Position numbers and translations under genes: made by a program. A DNA stretch of 64,000 nt, from positions 13,702,044 through 13,766,043 of the forward strand of contig JAYKKI010000063.1 in assembly GCA_039881145.1 (NCBI GenBank), written 5' to 3'. Position 1 is the stretch's first letter, and every line of letters starts with the position of its first letter. The notes beneath the pieces are model-generated. The model saw only the letters and a program-made list of their open reading frames with translations. It did not search any database and was not told where the DNA came from. Shown here piece after piece: positions 1 through 11,040 of this stretch. The stretch is from Druceiella hillmani. Lineage: Eukaryota > Arthropoda > Insecta > Lepidoptera > Hepialidae.

Positions 1-840
1 AAAATTACATTAAATTATTATGCACGAGAGTGTATGAATATGGTCGCAAGAAAAATAGTGTAAATTGAATAACTAGATTTTTAATCTAATACTATCCGTA
101 TTTGTTTTGATTTTTATAACACATTTCTTAATTAAAAAAAATATATAATTGCTTAACATAAACACAGTTCTTTTCTACCCCCTTGTAGTACAACTCAGCC
201 TTTTCCAGAACTCCCCACTGCCCTGAACAGACCACGTGTCACGTATGATTATAATTATAACTCTTTTATGGTTTCGTAATGGGTGCATTTGTGGGAAGAC
301 CAATTACGTAAAACCTTACTTTACTTAAGTGTGTTTAATAAAACAATTGAATCAATTATGATATACTTAGTTTGATATTTGCGTCGATTTACTTATATCG
401 AAGTAGAGTATTTGCTTAAGATTTGTCTTAAAAACTTCGCAATGTAGAAAAATAAGCGGTTCCTGAAATCACTTTTACACACAAAACAACGCTTTTTCAT
501 TACTTTTCGTGTGACCTTTGTATACTAGACTCTATATTTTTGTATAGTGAAAAATAACGTTAATATTTCTAAACAATTTAATGGAAATACCCTGTATGAT
601 TAAAAATTGAATATGGCCGTGAAAATAACTTATAGATGACAAACCCAAAATTTTCACAATTTTTTCGTTAAGGTTTCATATATTTTTTAAATAGTTTGTT
701 TTTTCATAATGACTTTAAAAACATAATAAATAAACTAAATTATTTTACTTGAATATTTTTTATTTTGTCTATATTTTATTAATTATAGTTCTCAATCCCG
801 CTGCGACGTTGTATACTGGAACCCACTATTGGGAATATCT
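1..840. other. AT-rich stretch, no gene seen
   Basis: Only short frames broken by stops occur on either strand. One CACGTG palindrome lies at 233-238, too isolated to call a regulatory site. Nothing else is supported. Confidence 0.6.
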
Positions 841-909
841 AAATTAAACAAAATATTTTATGAAAAAAAAAAACCAAGGCCGTCATGGAGGCTGCCGACA
901 GAAGTATAG

Positions 910-910
<1 letters not shown>

Positions 911-980
<70 letters not shown>

Positions 981-981
981 T
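911..981. repeat. (TA)n microsatellite, left tract
   Basis: A nearly pure TA dinucleotide tract, interrupted by C near each end. It directly abuts the left end of the foldback unit at 983-1364, whose right end is followed by another TA tract. The Tyr/Ile-rich frames that cross it are artefacts of the dinucleotide repeat. Confidence 0.95.
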
Positions 982-982
982 A

Positions 983-1364
983 GTGTCCGGGAAAAGATGT
1001 CCGACAAAAAAGACGCTGGCCATAAAGGAATAATTGTCGTTGAAATAAAACGTAAAACACGCCGTTTTTCTATTTGAGTGCAAGAAAAAAATATTACACA
1101 TAACTTTTTAACACACCCAATACTTGCCCGGAGTGCGTTTTCTACCTGCAGTGGCGATGTCTTCGCAACTCTTCGCGGATTATTTTCCCGAACGGCGATG
1201 AACAATGTGCGCAAGTATTGTGTGTACGAAAAAGATGGCAAATAATTACGAATATTATTTTCAATTTTCAGAAAAAAAAGTCATCTTTTAGATTTTATTT
1301 TGACGATAATCACACATTTTTCAGTCAAGGAATAACGTTTTTCTTCGCCCGACACTTATCCCTG
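983..1364. mobile_element. Diverged foldback (MITE-like) unit between two TA tracts
   Basis: The left side, starting GTGTCCGGGAAAAGATG, and the reverse complement of the right side, starting ATAAGTGTCGGGCGAAG, align in patches over most of their length. They share GGAATAA-type, GTCGTTGAAATAAAA/GTCAAAATAAAA and ACACACCCAATACTTGC/ACACACAATACTTGC blocks. The unit is therefore an old inverted repeat of about 380 bp with no coding potential. TA arrays lie on both sides, as expected if an element inserted into one TA array. I infer a non-autonomous DNA element; the superfamily is unknown. Confidence 0.55.

Positions 1365-1415
<51 letters not shown>
1365..1415. repeat. (TA)n microsatellite, right tract
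   Basis: A pure TA tract after TGTATG. It may be the other half of the array at 911-981, split by the foldback unit between them. Confidence 0.95.
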
Positions 1416-1417
<2 letters not shown>

Positions 1418-1884
1418 TTTCACTACTGCTCAAGCGCAATACTTCATAGCTACAGATATACTATTGACATTGGCATGTCAGTGACGCGAACCCATAAGAT
1501 TTTCCCCTACCAAAAATCGCTCAAAGCGCCTAAAGTTGTTTTTACTAGTTAACTTTAAAACAAAGGACAACTCAGTAAACGAAACATTAAGATTTGTTTC
1601 TTTCTTCACCCATGATCTGAAACAGGACTAATTTTAATTTTTCTATATACAGGATTAATTTTAAATTTCTAGTTAAATTGAAAGAATTGACAGAATTATA
1701 AAGAGCCTGTTTTTCACATTTTAGGTTTAATAGTATAACAAATATTTTATTTACAATATATTTTATTTACATATTTTTCTATATATCTACGAAGATTGAA
1801 AGATAAGGAATACATTTATTAAGAGTGCTTAAATTTTGTTCTCTTTAAAATTTAATAACTTAAACTTAAATAAACTTGAGGATT
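1416..1884. other. Non-coding, nothing recognised
   Basis: AT-rich sequence with no long frame. It shows only weak internal similarity, such as the repeated ATTTTATTTACA words near 1745-1775. Confidence 0.5.
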
Positions 1885-2045
1885 AGCTACTATATGTGGG
1901 TTAATATGCCTTATTAATGTACCAAATTTCAAATTTCTACGTCAATCGATTTCTTAGAAAACCGCTGTGAAAAACGGACAGACGGATATGTCAATGAACT
2001 TATGAGATTTCTTGTTTTCCTTTTGAGGTAAGGAATCCTAAGGAG
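1885..2045 (+). repeat. Dispersed repeat fragment (GGTTAATATG...GAGGTA family)
   Basis: It shares GTGGGTTAATATGCCTTATTA with GCGGGTTAATATGCTTTATTA in the fragment at 15331-15510. Both continue through an A/T-rich middle and a CAGACGG-type or GACAGACG-type segment to a GAGGTA...GAA end. The layout resembles insect dispersed repeats that carry GACGGACAGACGG-type runs before GAGGTACGGAACCC. It is a relic with no coding potential. Confidence 0.5.
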
Positions 2046-2065
2046 CCTCTACAAAAAGTTAACAA

Positions 2066-2153
2066 TTAAATACGTTAACAATTAAATACATGATGAGTTA
2101 ACAATTAAAATCATGTAAATATCTCAATAAATGTATATTGAGATATTTACATG
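2066..2153. repeat. Short direct repeats followed by an 18-bp-arm hairpin
   Basis: GTTAACAATTAAA occurs three times at 2059-2109. It is followed by a perfect stem with arms 2112-2129 and 2136-2153 and a 6-nt loop. The arms are AT-rich (CATGTAAATATCTCAATA and its complement). No terminator role can be assigned in eukaryotic DNA. Confidence 0.7.
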
Positions 2154-3496
2154 ACTAAGTTGAATTGTGATGATAGAAGGACCCAAATTTTACTAGAATG
2201 AGGATCCTAACAAACGCTCGTGAAAATATCAATGCTTTTCCTACGTTTGAAATAAAAATATATTTAATTAGTCAAAAAATATTTCCCATAAAAAATATTC
2301 CAGTATCCTGATTGATAACTTATTAAGGATAAGAGGAGAAAATTATTTTAAGTGACGTAACTAATTATTTTTAACTCTCATCGCGGGAATCAGTTATCTA
2401 AAATTTTAATGATTTCTCTACAGGTTTAGTTTTAGGCGTACAAGACCTCCGATATTTTTGCAACTTAGAGATATCATTTGTTCATAAAATTTACTGATCG
2501 TTAATAAGTCGTTAATTGATACTCTGTCCCGTATTACTAAGTTTTTTTGTAATCTATAATTTAGTGTACTCTCCATTTTTTGCAACCATTTAGAACCGGA
2601 TTATACCAAAATTCTCTACATTCTCACGGCATTTATCTGCTTAATCGGACATAAATTTGTTACTTAATCTGTTACGTTTCACAATCTTACGTTTTTTTAT
2701 TAGTTACGTGCGTTGCTTTAGAATGAACTTTTACCGACGTAACGGCGCGAATTGCATCCTATAGTTATAAATTAAAATATTGCTCGCTAGTTACGTCATC
2801 ACTCATTTCAAAAATTGATTTTACTTTAACAATTATTTGGTCCGATCGCCGATTGCATTTTTTTTAATTTTCAGTCACTGTATAAACTGATTTGTCTACA
2901 ATTTTTATTTTTGGCTGTTGATTATTACAAATTAATGCATTAAATCGTTGGTAAGTAAACAAATGTAAGAAAATGCTAAAAATAAAAAAAAATTAAAAAC
3001 AGCAGAGAACAGAGAGAAAGGGCAAGAAGATCCCCATAAAACGCAGACCGAGAAAGTCGAATAGAATTCTATTTTGATAATTAATCAATAGATAGAAAAA
3101 ATATCATTAATATCGATAAAGAATTGCGGCCTGTAGCATGTCATCATATGTCCATAGGTACAGGATGGAGACCCATGCGACTTTTCCAAGACAAATTTAA
3201 ATCATGATATATAAAATAATTGAAAAGTGGTAAAATTTTCTTCTTTCCAAAAAGCTAAATTTAAAACTTGATTACTTATAAAATTAACCGAGTTATAATT
3301 ATTACTTCTGTCGTCAAGACTAGATGCTGACGCGTTAGTCGATGATAAAGCAGACACCCTCGAGGCGTGTAAAAAACTTGGGATTATTGTATAATTGCTA
3401 TATCATAAACATCGACGTTCGTAATGTACCAATTCATATCGCCTGACGTCGAATGTCTCCGATGCCTGTCCATAAGAATCAATAGGATATCACGAT
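2154..3496. other. Non-coding; one short codon-like frame
   Basis: Mostly AT-rich. A slightly GC-richer patch at 3300-3480 includes a stop-to-stop plus-strand frame at 3299-3394 containing LDADALVDDKADTLEACKK, which reads like ordinary protein. It has no start, no supporting splice context and no family I recognise, so I do not call a gene. Confidence 0.4.
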
Positions 3497-3990
3497 AATT
3501 TACTAGGCCAGTCATAAAATACATACTATGTTAATGATTTATACATATTTACAAGTGAATAATTTTATGTGTTGATTATAATATAGATATTATAACTTAT
3601 AATTTACTAGGCCAGTCATAAAATATATACTATGTTAATGACTTATACATATTTCACAAGTGAATAATTTTATTTGCTGATTATAATATAGATATTATAA
3701 CTTATAATTTACTAAGCCAGTCATAAAATACATACCATGTTAATGATTTATACATATTTCACAAGTGAATAATTTTATTTGTTAATTATAATATAGACAT
3801 TATAACTTATAATTTACTAGGCCAGCCATAAAAAACATACTATGTTAATGATTTATACATATTTCACAAGTGGATAATTTTATTTGTTGACTATAATATA
3901 GATATTATAACTTATAATTTACTAGACCAGCCATAAAATACATACTATGTTAATGATTTATACATATTTCACAAGTGAATAATTTTAATG
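3497..3990. repeat. 105-bp tandem array, five copies
   Basis: Units start at 3497, 3601, 3706, 3811 and 3916, a spacing of 104-105 bp. Each opens AATTTACTAGGCCAGTCATA with one or two substitutions. The fifth unit is cut after about 75 bp. Copies differ at only a few sites, so the array is young compared with other repeats in the window. Confidence 0.95.
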
Positions 3991-4223
3991 CAGCTAAGTG
4001 CAAAGCATTAAAACCTATTTATATACTTTACGAACTGATGACTTCCATCGAGGTTTTTCTACGTCTTACCAATTTATTTCTATCATATGTGATTCTTCTT
4101 ATTTTATTATTTCTTGCTTTTGTTTGACTCTATCCCCTTTGCGACGTTAATTCTAAAAACGATTTATTTATCTAAGAACTCTTCACAAGATTTAAATGAT
4201 CAATCGACCAGGTCGTTGTCACG
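3991..4223. other. Spacer, nothing recognised
   Basis: AT-rich non-coding sequence between the 105-bp array and the target duplication of the next element. Confidence 0.5.
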
Positions 4224-4231
4224 CTGTAGAG

Positions 4232-4670
4232 CAGGGTTTCCCAACCTTTTTTTTTGTTGAGGCTCCCCGGACTATAAATTATATTTTCATGCCCCTCCCC
4301 CCCTTTACTTTTTCATGCCCCACCTTTGATTTAGTAAATTAAATAAAAATAGTAACTTAAGTTTGTAAATACACAAACTTACCTTTTAACAGTGAGACAC
4401 AATAATTTTACATACTCAAACTGATTTCTCAATAAAAAATGTACACCAAAACGTCAAATATTTCGCAAGTTTGTGGTAATAATAGTGAATATGATATTTA
4501 ATTTCATTAATTTTATGCATGTAAATTAAACATTACATTGTAATGTTATTTGTTAATGTTGTTTGTATATTTTTTTATTTTTTCTTTCTAAAATGCAAAC
4601 GCTTTCCGCCCCCCTTGACATATCTCTATGCCCCCCTTGGGAGGCGCGCCCCCCTGGTTGGTAACTCCTG
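4232..4670. mobile_element. Non-autonomous hAT element (MITE) with 8-bp target duplication
   Basis: The left end is CAGGGTTTCCCAACC and the right end, reverse-complemented, is CAGGAGTTACCAACC. These are the CAGNNGTTCCCAACC-type termini of hAT elements. The unit is flanked by an exact 8-bp direct repeat, CTGTAGAG, at 4224-4231 and 4671-4678, the length hAT transposases produce. The C-rich tracts next to both ends (CCCCTCCCCCCC and CCCCCCTTGGG) belong to the subterminal regions. At 439 bp with no frame, it cannot code for its own transposase and would need one from elsewhere in the genome. Confidence 0.88.
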
Positions 4671-4678
4671 CTGTAGAG

Positions 4679-5892
4679 GATATCTTTATGCTGAGTGAAA
4701 ATAAATTTATCGAAATACGTCGTTGTTATTTTAAATAATATTATGAATCTGAAAGTCTGGATGTTTGTAATTTATTCACTCTCTATTGCCTAAACCTTTT
4801 TGAATAAACATTATTGTAAAAATAACTATTTCTTATCATTCATAATATAAAGATAATTATCCCGACGAATTATTTTTATTGCATTCACCGTGGATGTGTC
4901 CCTTTTTTTAGCTTTTAGACCAAAACACCAGCCTTGAGTTTTGACGACGGAAGTATAAACGTAGCGTCTTTTTGTATATACGTCTTTTTGTATAACTTCC
5001 GAATTTTTGTATATAATAAGAAGTTATATAAAGGCCATCTTGAACCTAAAAAAAATTTTTAAATAATACAATTGTTTTTTATAATAAAAGACTACACATG
5101 AAAATTGGAAAAGATATAAGGGTTGAATTTGGAAAATCGATAGCTTAATAAAATACAGCCTCTACTTGTGAAATTAATTTGAAATAATATGATAAGATTT
5201 AAATATAACATCAAACTGATTTCAACAGCTGACTAAGTCGTGAGTTAAATAACTCGAACGTCTGTGTATTATTAGTGCACGCGAACGAAATCGCGGCGGA
5301 AGGTTAGTCATTACTAAAATGCTTAAATTTTACAACTGGCATATTTTTGTAAATTCACAAGCGTAATACCACAAATTTCTTTTCCGAATTGAATTTAACA
5401 CAGATTATTACTGTCAAACGGAAGAATAGCAGGTTTCCTAAACTCCCTGCAACACGCATACCTGTTCCATCCTCCTCAGCCTAATTATGACAATATATTT
5501 TATATTTTTAATGTGCCTTCTTCGCTGGACGGAAATACGTGTGGTCAATGGCCAGAACAGCCTTGGACCTCTGTTATTTACGACCTGTACCCGCCGTAAC
5601 GAGAGTGGGCCAGATGTTGCGTAATCTATTTATTTATCGCCGTGTCATTGCTTTTGTTATTGTTAAAAATGTGAGAGAATATGCCAGCGCGTAGATTGAA
5701 ACGTTTTAAGTGTTTCATTTTGTTTTGTTCCTTGATTTAATTTGTGTATTTAATAAGGCAATTTAGGAGTATTTACAGTTAGAGTGAACACGCATTTAAG
5801 ATCATATAGCCACATTTAAGTCATATAGAAGGGTAGAATCAACATTTGGACAAAATGGGATTGTGTTTTCACCAGACACGCCACGAAAAAAA
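4679..5892. other. Non-coding, one GC-richer patch
   Basis: Three imperfect copies of a TTTTTGTATA word lie at 4970-5020. A GC-richer patch at 5515-5630 has a 37-codon frame from an ATG near 5510 that matches nothing I know. No gene is supported. Confidence 0.45.
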
Positions 5893-6826
5893 GACACTTT
5901 TTGGGTTGTAAATTCGTAATATGGTATATGAAAAAGATACACATCCACGGGGTATGCAATAAAGATAATCGTTAAAAAAATGTAACTTTTTTTAATATAA
6001 GATTTTGATATTATCCTTACGCCCTAAAAAATAATTTAAAAAATTACTCTATGTAAATTTCAAATATGAACAAATAGTCTATATGTTTGCAACTGTTTTC
6101 AAGCTCTTAACACTTTCAATGTGAGAAACAAACCAAGGAAGGAAAGAGTACACTTTAGCAAAAGTGTTTGTAACATTTTTTTTATTTAATTGAATTTGTT
6201 ATTATTTTTAACAATTACAAAGGCGGCTCAAGGTTTATTTTGTAAAAAAAATACATTTTTGCAACGAATAATTTGTTTTTTTGTTTTAATTGGGTTTTTT
6301 TTGTCACGAAACATTTATTATGCAAATCATAACACATATAGCCAATAATTAAAACATAACAACCAAGAAACTACAAATAAGTGTAGAAAAATTGCCTAAA
6401 AAAGTAATTCAATATTGGCAGCGGTTTGTCAGTAGTAAAAGCTGTTTTAAATAAATTTTTTTTTAATCAGTATGCGACCTTTATAACTATTAAATACGTT
6501 ATTTTTTATGAGTATTCTTTGCTTTAAAAAATAAAAAAAACGGTTGAAAAATTACATTTGCTAAAATGAATAAGCACCAAATTGTGTATCATCATATGAT
6601 GATATGAATTCTGCATATATGTAAAATTATTCGAGTTATGTGGTTCATTTTCGCACATTTTATATAAATGGATGAATTAATTAAATTAAAATAACTCAAT
6701 TGTGAATTGAATTCAAGTATCCGGCACTCTGTACCTAGTGGACATAATAAAAAAAAATTATTACCTGTACTTAATTACATCACATAGGTTTTAACATATT
6801 ACGAATTTACAACCAAAAAGTGTTTC
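5893..6826. mobile_element. Unit bounded by ~32-bp inverted arms, possible TIR element
   Basis: The left arm at 5893-5923 (CTTTTTGGGTTGTAAATTCG...) and the right arm at 6795-6826 match in inverted orientation with a one-base indel and one short mismatch. The ~870-bp interior is AT-rich and non-coding, and no target duplication was found. The right arm runs straight into the 44-bp tandem array at 6829. A non-autonomous DNA transposon is the simplest reading; a chance or local inverted duplication is the alternative. Confidence 0.45.
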
Positions 6827-6828
6827 TA

Positions 6829-7135
6829 TTATGCTGCATTTTAGTATTAAAAAACAAAAAAGCAATGAAAAATTATGCTGCATTTTAGTATTAAAAAACA
6901 AAAAAGCAAAGAAAAATTATGCTGCATTTTAGTATTAAAAAACAAAAAAGCAATGAAAAATTATGCTGCATTTTAGTATTAAAAAACAAAAAAGCAATGA
7001 AAAATTATGCTGCATTTTAGTATTAAAAAACAAAAAAGCAATGAAAAATTATGCTGCATTTTAGTATTAAAAAACAAAAAAGCAATGAAACATTATGCTG
7101 CATTTTAGTATTAAAAAACAAAAAAGCAATGAAAA
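6829..7135. repeat. 44-bp tandem array, seven copies
   Basis: Units begin at 6829, 6873, 6917, 6961, 7005, 7049 and 7093 with TTATGCTGCATTTTAGTATT and an A-rich second half. They are almost identical; differences seen are GCAAAGAA for GCAATGAA in one copy and AACATT for AAAATT in another. Such low divergence suggests recent expansion or slippage. Confidence 0.97.
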
Positions 7136-7399
7136 TGTTCGCTGTAATTTTATGCAAAATTTATGGACCTATTTCAGAGTATTTACAGATTTCGTAGCCA
7201 AATAATTATTAAAATACGCGGAAGTGTAATTTTACATAATTTTTCAAACTTTTCTTGCAACCTAATAAACTCGACATATCTATAAAAAACTAGATATCCA
7301 TTCTGATCGGTCAACTAGTTTTTTGCCAGGGCCAACAAGTATTTTACCTCTATTGGTTTCCTCTCTACGAAGCTGTTCTATTTGGGGCAACTGAATTCA

Positions 7400-8039
7400 A
7401 GTGTGGCAAAGTAAAAATGGAAGAAGCGCAACATCCTGGAATCACTAAATTCATTTTGATGCTTGAAAACACCAATAAAGGCCAAGATCTTAGCTGACAG
7501 ACGAGGAAAACTGCGCGTATTACCAGCTTACATGCATCTCATCTGAACGGGTTCACTCATTTTGTCTAATGAACTACACATTAGAAAGCTTTGTTCACGA
7601 TCGATACCGTCATTAGTATTCACTTTGGTCCAAAAGCGGAAATACTAACGAAAAGGTCTATTGCTAATTTTTTTTGATACGCAAAGGAATATTGCAAAAT
7701 GACAATCTCGAAAAGTGGCATATTATCATCACTTTAGGGCTGATTAAATGCGGCAACAGTACAAAAAACACCCAGAAATGGAAAAAAAATGTTGTCCCAC
7801 CATGACAACGCATCGGTGCATTGAAGCCATGCCGCTTAACAAATTTGGCAGAGATACAATTTAAGCTGCTTGTGCATGCAGCTTTTCCAAAAGACCTAGC
7901 TTCATTAGGCTACCAGCTTTTTCCAAAACGATTAATGTTCAAAACAAAAAAAAACCAAGAGTATTATGAACTGCTTAAAGTTTACTACTTCTTTAGCATT
8001 ACCCAAGATTTAAACTTTTCCAATTGTCGTGTTTGGTAA
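7400..8039 (+). pseudogene. Degraded mariner-type transposase fragment
   Basis: The recognisable part is at about 7798-7960. The frame from 7801 contains HDNASVH, matching the mariner HDNARPH block that holds the second catalytic Asp, and then stops. A +2 frameshift later, the frame at 7821-8039 continues with LAEIQFKLLVHAAFPKDLAS and GYQLFPKRL. This corresponds to the mariner pattern L.EL.FELLPHPPYSPDLAPSDYHLF. The third catalytic Asp (the D of SDYHLF) is replaced by Gly. The stretch at 7400-7790 has scattered mariner-like words in several frames with stops and is assigned only by position. The copy is dead; other bounds are possible. Confidence 0.62.
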
Positions 8040-8529
8040 TTTAATTGTAAATATATTATATTCTTTTGAATGATCGAATTAAGACTACACATATATTAAT
8101 TAAAGTTAAACGTAGCTAATAAAAACTATTAATTGGTTAACCAGCCTATTCTTCCTAATAACTATAAATTATCAAACTTATAAACTTTAATAACCTATTA
8201 AGATTAAAACATGCTAAACACAATCTTTTCTCATTCTGAGAAGGTGAATATATTCTGCATTTTTTAACCTCAAACTGCCCTTGTCGTCAGGGACCACATT
8301 ATACCGCCACGCCTCAGTCATCCCAATGAACGATACACAGTAATTAAAGATAATCTGGGACGACACATTTAGTTATTGAAATGCCAAAAAAAATATTAGC
8401 AACCAGTAATTAAAACCAACACTTTGAGACCATAAGAAATTATAATAGCCATCATGACAAAATATACGATCAACGACTCGACCGATTCACGACAATCGTC
8501 ACAATCATATTTTGATTCTTAAAATAAAT
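8040..8529. other. Non-coding, nothing recognised
   Basis: AT-rich sequence downstream of the mariner relic. A small GC-richer patch around 8275-8335 shows no family. Confidence 0.5.
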
Positions 8530-9372
8530 TTAATTTGTTTAAATACTTGTTTACTATAAAGATTGTCCAGAAGCAAAATTTAGTTCCTCCAATTCTTCCC
8601 TTCATTGATTTATTTGGATTTTGGATGATAGGAGAATTAACCAAAAACTAATCAGCAATATCCAAGACGTACTCCAAATCTAACAAAATTATAAAGACGT
8701 ACTCTACATTGAATACAACCTAACTTATACACATGAATTCATATGTATTAATTCATTTTCGATCAATTTTTTAAGTTGCGTACTATGGACATATCAGTAA
8801 TTGCTTTTCAAGTTTTGAGCATTATTCATCTACTTAAATACTTCTTCACTCTAAAGATTGTTACCCGAAAGTGAAATTTAGTTCCTCCAATTCTTCCCTT
8901 CATTGATTTATTTGGATTTTGTATGGTAGGAGAATTAACCAAAATCTAATCAGCAATATCCAAGACGTACTCCAAATCTAACAAAATAATAAAAACGTAC
9001 TCTACATTGAATACAACCTAATATGTATTAATTCATTTTCGATCAATTTTTTAAGTTGCGTACTATGGACATATCAGTAATTGCTTTTCAAGTTTTGAGC
9101 ATTATTCATCTACTTAAATACTTCTTCACTCTAAAGATTGTTACCCGAAAGTGAAATTTAGTTCCTCCAATTCTTCCCTTCATTGATTTATTTGGATTTT
9201 GTATGGTAGGAGAATTAACCAAAATCTAATCAGCAATATCCAAGACGTACTCCAAATCTAACAAAATAATAAAAACGTACTCTACATTGAATACAACCTA
9301 ATATGTATTAATTCATTTTCGATCAATTTTTTAAGTTACGTACTATGGACATATCAGTTCCAAATTGCTTTT
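8530..9372. repeat. Tandem array of ~280-298-bp units
   Basis: The anchor TAGTTCCTCCAATTCTTCCC occurs at 8579 or 8581, 8879 and 9159. Units 2 and 3 are nearly identical over 280 bp. Unit 1 carries a short extra segment near 8727-8745 that makes it about 298 bp. Shared blocks include CCAAGACGTACTCCAAATCT and TTAAGTTGCGTACTATGGAC. No frame is conserved. Confidence 0.92.
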
Positions 9373-10103
9373 CAATAAAAAAGAGAAAAACACGTTCAGT
9401 TAATCTAGACGAATCAAGTGAGCGAAGTGTACATAACTCGTATTTTTTTAACTTCAAATTGTCTTGTCAAATTTTCTTTCCAGTTCCCAGTATTTCTTTA
9501 AAATTAGCATGTACTACTTAGGAGCAAAAGTGTAGATGAAATAAATAAATCAAATAATCCCAATACAAACGTTGCACGGTATCTACACTATCTAATACAT
9601 CTTCAAATACTTAATCAACATCTAACTTAACCTAATTTCAATACCGGAATTAATACGTATTAACTTATTTTCGGTCAATTTGTTAAGTTGTATTTTAATG
9701 ACATCTCAATTTCAAATTTCTTTGCAAGTTTTTGTCAATGAATATAGAAATGCACTTAAATACGACTGGTTAATTTAGCCGAAATTTATTAAAAGAATAT
9801 TTAAAATACCAACACTTCTTTTTCCTATAACACTTCCTTGCATTATCGTCCACGATGTCGTGTAAACATATTTACATACATACGATTACCATTATGTTCT
9901 ATATCCTTATCTGCATACCGTTTATAAATAAGAAGGAATAAACAGAAATCTTAAAACGACACTTTTAATATAATCCAAAATGAAAACATCAACGATAATT
10001 TGTTTACGTAAAAAGAAAACACTCAAAAATATGTGGCATGTAAAATTAAACCTGGTCGACAGAGATTAATATTTATTTCTGTAGTTTTACTTCAAGCAAA
10101 AAT
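9373..10103. other. Diverged extra copy of the preceding array, then plain sequence
   Basis: At about 9590-9770 the order AACCTAA...GTATTAACTTATTTTCGGTCAATTTGTTAAGTTG...CACTTAAATAC follows the end of the 280-bp unit with many changes, so a fourth, older unit is likely. The rest is AT-rich and unremarkable. Confidence 0.5.
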
Positions 10104-10251
10104 ATTTGCTAATAGCCCACCTGAAGATGTTGTAATACAACGAAACCCAGGTCGTGGTAAAGAACTTAAAGAAAGTAGAAATAATACTACGTCGCGTAGT
10201 TTCATTTAATTATCAATAATGAATTTCTACAAAATTAACGCCAAATATATT
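10104..10251. mobile_element. F1 foldback family, right-half copy (F1a)
   Basis: It holds only the right arm of the F1 foldback: CCCACCTGAAGATGTTGTAA, GGTCGTGGTAAAGAACTTAA, AAGTAGAAATAATACTACG, CGTAGTTTCAT. The outer end AATGAATTTCTACAAAATTAACGCCAAATATA follows, given here in two overlapping parts as AATGAATTTCTACAAAATTA and AAAATTAACGCCAAATATA. The left arm is missing, which suggests truncation or a deletion between arms. F1a precedes F1b by about 420 bp. Confidence 0.8.
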
Positions 10252-10672
10252 AAATAATGTACGGTATATTGAAATAAAATAACATTTGTGTTTTGAATCG
10301 TTTAATTAATTTGCAACTTACGATTCTCGAATACAGGTGGATGTTCGAGAAATACTGTACATATGTGACTTTGAAACAATTTAATATCCTTCGCGAATAA
10401 CAAATTTATCAGTTGAAAATTGTGGTTTCACTTTTTTGGTGACTTCTGACTGTTATGAACACTAGAGCATTACTGGCTGGGTACAAACTTTCATCCTTCA
10501 TCTTTAAAACAAACGCTATTTCTATTCCTAATATATTGAAATTTGCTTTTACTTCGACGGTAACTGTCGCTCATTTGAGCACGATTACCTCCCCGCACTA
10601 AACATCTCTTTTAAAGACGTTTTGGCATCAAAAAAACTGAAAAGATATATAAAAATATATAATTTTAGTATT
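10252..10672. other. Non-coding between two F1 copies
   Basis: AT-rich spacer with no recognised feature. It may once have been inside a larger F1-related unit, since it runs from a right F1 end to a left F1 end. Confidence 0.4.
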
Positions 10673-10905
10673 GAATATATTTGGCGTTAATTTTGTAGAA
10701 ATTCATTATAATTAAATTTTTCTCAACTATATGAAACTACGTGATATATTATTATTTCTACTTCATTTATATTGTTAACCACGACCTAGGCTTAGTTTTA
10801 TGACAACAACTTCAGGTGGACAATTTATAAAGATCTTTACAAACTGCCCACCTGAAGATGTTGTCATACAACTAAACCTAGGTCGTAATTTTTATATTGT
10901 GAAGT
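10673..10905. mobile_element. F1 foldback family, copy F1b
   Basis: The left end is ATATTTGGCGTTAATTTTG, followed by TTCATTAT, ATGAAACTACGTGATATA, CCACGACCTAGG, and CAACTTCAGGTGG. A short centre follows and then the right arm CCACCTGAAGATGTTGTCAT...CCTAGGTCGT, cut before the outer right end. The arms pair over most of 100 bp. No frame is present. Confidence 0.82.
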
Positions 10906-10910
10906 AAAAC

Positions 10911-11040
10911 AAGGGGCCATTATAATTTCGCCGTAAACATTCATCCGTCCGAACGTCTTTCCGTCATAGTCTCGCAGTTTCCACTTCCATAGTATGGTTG
11001 GGTACGAAAATTTATATTTTTGCTCATTCTATCAAGTTAT
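10911..11040 (+). repeat. Dispersed repeat fragment adjoining F1b
   Basis: GCCATTATAATTTCGCC, CCGTCCGAACGTCTTTCCGT and CAGTTTCCAC align with the fragment at 16961-17125 (CCATTATAGTTTCG, CCGTCTGTCCGTCTATC, CACGATTTC). Both continue into TTTTGCTCAT.TTCTAT. Both lie next to an F1 copy. Confidence 0.55.

Noticed and set aside
839..1484. Frames of 72-127 codons on both strands around the TA tracts
   Set aside because: They are mostly alternating Tyr/Ile from (TA)n, overlap each other and have no domain.
4232..4670. A promoter or CpG island based on C-rich tracts
   Set aside because: The C-rich tracts are subterminal parts of a hAT MITE with exact ends.
6829..7135. CRISPR array
   Set aside because: Units are directly adjacent with no unique spacers, and the genome is eukaryotic.
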